DNA of 19,721 nt, taken from Temnopleurus reevesii. Taxonomy: Eukaryota > Echinodermata > Echinoidea > Temnopleuroida > Temnopleuridae. A program made the position numbers and the translations under genes. The stretch covers positions 77,914-97,634 of the forward strand of contig BQKZ01000062.1 of the NCBI GenBank assembly GCA_036244855.1, read 5' to 3'. Below are positions 18,881 through 19,721 of this stretch, in pieces; position 1 is the stretch's first letter, and each line of letters starts with the position of its first letter. The notes below the pieces were generated by a model that was not told the origin of the DNA, ran no database searches, and was given only the letters and a program-made list of their open reading frames with translations.

Positions 18881-19157
18881 CATGCAATTTATATAGCGCA
18901 TGCACGTATCCATTCTGCTGAGTGCTCAAGGCGCTTTACATTATTATTACCCTGGCTTTAGCCCAGCAGCCATTAACGGCGCACTTGGCATTTCAAAGAA
19001 TAAATATTCTTGCCAGGTACCCATTTACCTCACCTGGGTTGAATGCAGCACAATGTGGATGAATCTCTTGCTGAAGAAAATTGACGCCATGGGTAGGATT
19101 CGAACCTACGACCCTGTAGTTGAAAGGCGAGAGTCACGACCACCACACCACGGCGCC
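18881..19157 (-). mobile_element. tRNA-Glu-like SINE, copy B (intron 8, antisense)
   Basis: Read on the minus strand, the element starts GGCGCCGTGGTGTGGTGG and contains a B box GGTTCGAATCC. It continues into a body ending GCGCTATATAAATTGCATG plus a TATT tail. The tRNA-like head (19086-19154) retains a seven-pair acceptor-type stem (GCCGTGG with CCATGGC) and a perfect T-stem (GTAGG with CCTAC). The anticodon-loop position reads CTTTCAA, suggesting a UUC (Glu) ancestor. It shares its body with the copy at 10206-10475. Confidence 0.87.
19086..19154 (-). repeat. tRNA-like head of SINE copy B
   Basis: T-arm at 19093-19109 with loop TTCGAAT, directly abutted by the 3' acceptor strand (19086-19092); the 5' acceptor strand is at 19148-19154. 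The anticodon stem does not pair well and the SINE body follows directly, so this is a polymerase III promoter relic and not a working tRNA gene. Confidence 0.75.
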
Positions 19158-19721
19158 TCCACATAAACCAATAAATAAACCAAACCAAATAAACCAACAG
19201 CTGAACAAACTTGAGGGAAAACATGACTTGTATATCCGTATGCTCTGTCATTCGTTTGTGGTTTAAGTCTGGAATTTATTTGAAAATACACATACTGTAT
19301 AATGCATGTTTTAGAATGATTGGCATCCCTTAGAGTGCTGTGGCATTTTGCAATTCAATTTATTTGATTTCTGGAAATGATTAGAGCCCTAACATACATG
19401 TAATGTGCTCGTATATATTTTGTGCATTTCACATCAGCAGAAAATACCTAATATTACAAATATTCGCTAGATGGGTCTGTCCATGGGGTTGGGTCTATTT
19501 TTGTGACATCCCAAAACCCTAAATCCATCCCTTATTCAAACCAGGCAAATATTGTAAAATAATGACATTAACCAAAGACTGTGTCCCACCCAGTAGCAGC
19601 CCTTAAAGACCATAGCATATATGAATTTGACACCTGACAATTTCTTCTACATGCAAAGGCAATAGGAAGTCCATGTAACATAGTTATATTTTTGAATGCC
19701 TGTATCTTCAAATCCAGAAAA
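19158..19721 (+). other. Intron 8 sequence to window end
   Basis: No exon, repeat or RNA gene was recognised after the SINE. Several AG sites were read in the frame needed after exon 8 (phase 0), for example the one at about 19440, and ran into stops quickly. Confidence 0.6.

Noticed and set aside
18497..18913. A 138-codon minus-strand frame across exon 8
   Set aside because: Antisense to a well-supported exon and partly made of the SINE tail repeat (poly-Tyr).
19086..19154. A functional tRNA-Glu gene
   Set aside because: The anticodon stem does not pair and the sequence runs directly into a SINE body shared with the copy at 10206.

Overview
The window looks like nuclear DNA from a marine invertebrate deuterostome, most likely an echinoderm such as a sea urchin. 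The evidence is split genes with GT-AG introns, a metazoan immunoglobulin-superfamily receptor, a CCDC60-like cilia-associated gene, two copies of a tRNA-derived SINE, many short fold-back elements and long microsatellites, all in an AT-rich background. The species cannot be fixed from sequence alone. Two unresolved bases (1760 and 10872) both lie in simple repeats.

Layout. 1-1854: non-coding, with microsatellites and two short terminal-inverted-repeat elements (596-800, 1332-1503), ending in a polypyrimidine tract and splice acceptor. 1855-4315: the last exon of gene 1, with the whole 807-residue coding sequence in one exon. It encodes a type I membrane protein with a signal peptide, three Ig-like domains, a Ser/Thr/Pro stalk, one transmembrane helix and a long tyrosine-rich tail containing two canonical ITIM sequences. 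4316-8992: non-coding and crowded with inverted-repeat elements: a 312-bp MITE, a 609-bp long-TIR element flanked by TTAA, a degenerate element near 7873, and four palindromic elements between 8087 and 8992. One of these is a perfect 40-bp hairpin. 8993-10050: no gene seen. 10051-10915: poly-G and a CTA microsatellite interrupted by a SINE, followed by an array with an exact 50-bp higher-order period. 10916-12232: a purine-rich tract, then three tandem copies of a roughly 300-bp unit, each with an internal hairpin. 12233-13104: presumed upstream region of gene 2.

13105-18721: eight coding exons of a plus-strand gene, joined here by splice signals and phase. They make an uninterrupted 434-residue N-terminal part of a protein resembling vertebrate CCDC60. 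The gene continues past the right edge. Its introns carry a MITE (16747-16917), a degenerate relative (17230-17410) and a minus-strand tRNA-Glu-like SINE (18881-19157).

The two genes share a strand but show no functional link. Gene 1 is an apparent inhibitory or adhesion-type surface receptor. Gene 2 belongs to a coiled-coil family whose vertebrate members are expressed in ciliated tissue. The most unusual features are the single-exon ITIM receptor, the cluster of fold-back palindromes at 8.1-9.0 kb and the 50-bp periodic CTA array.
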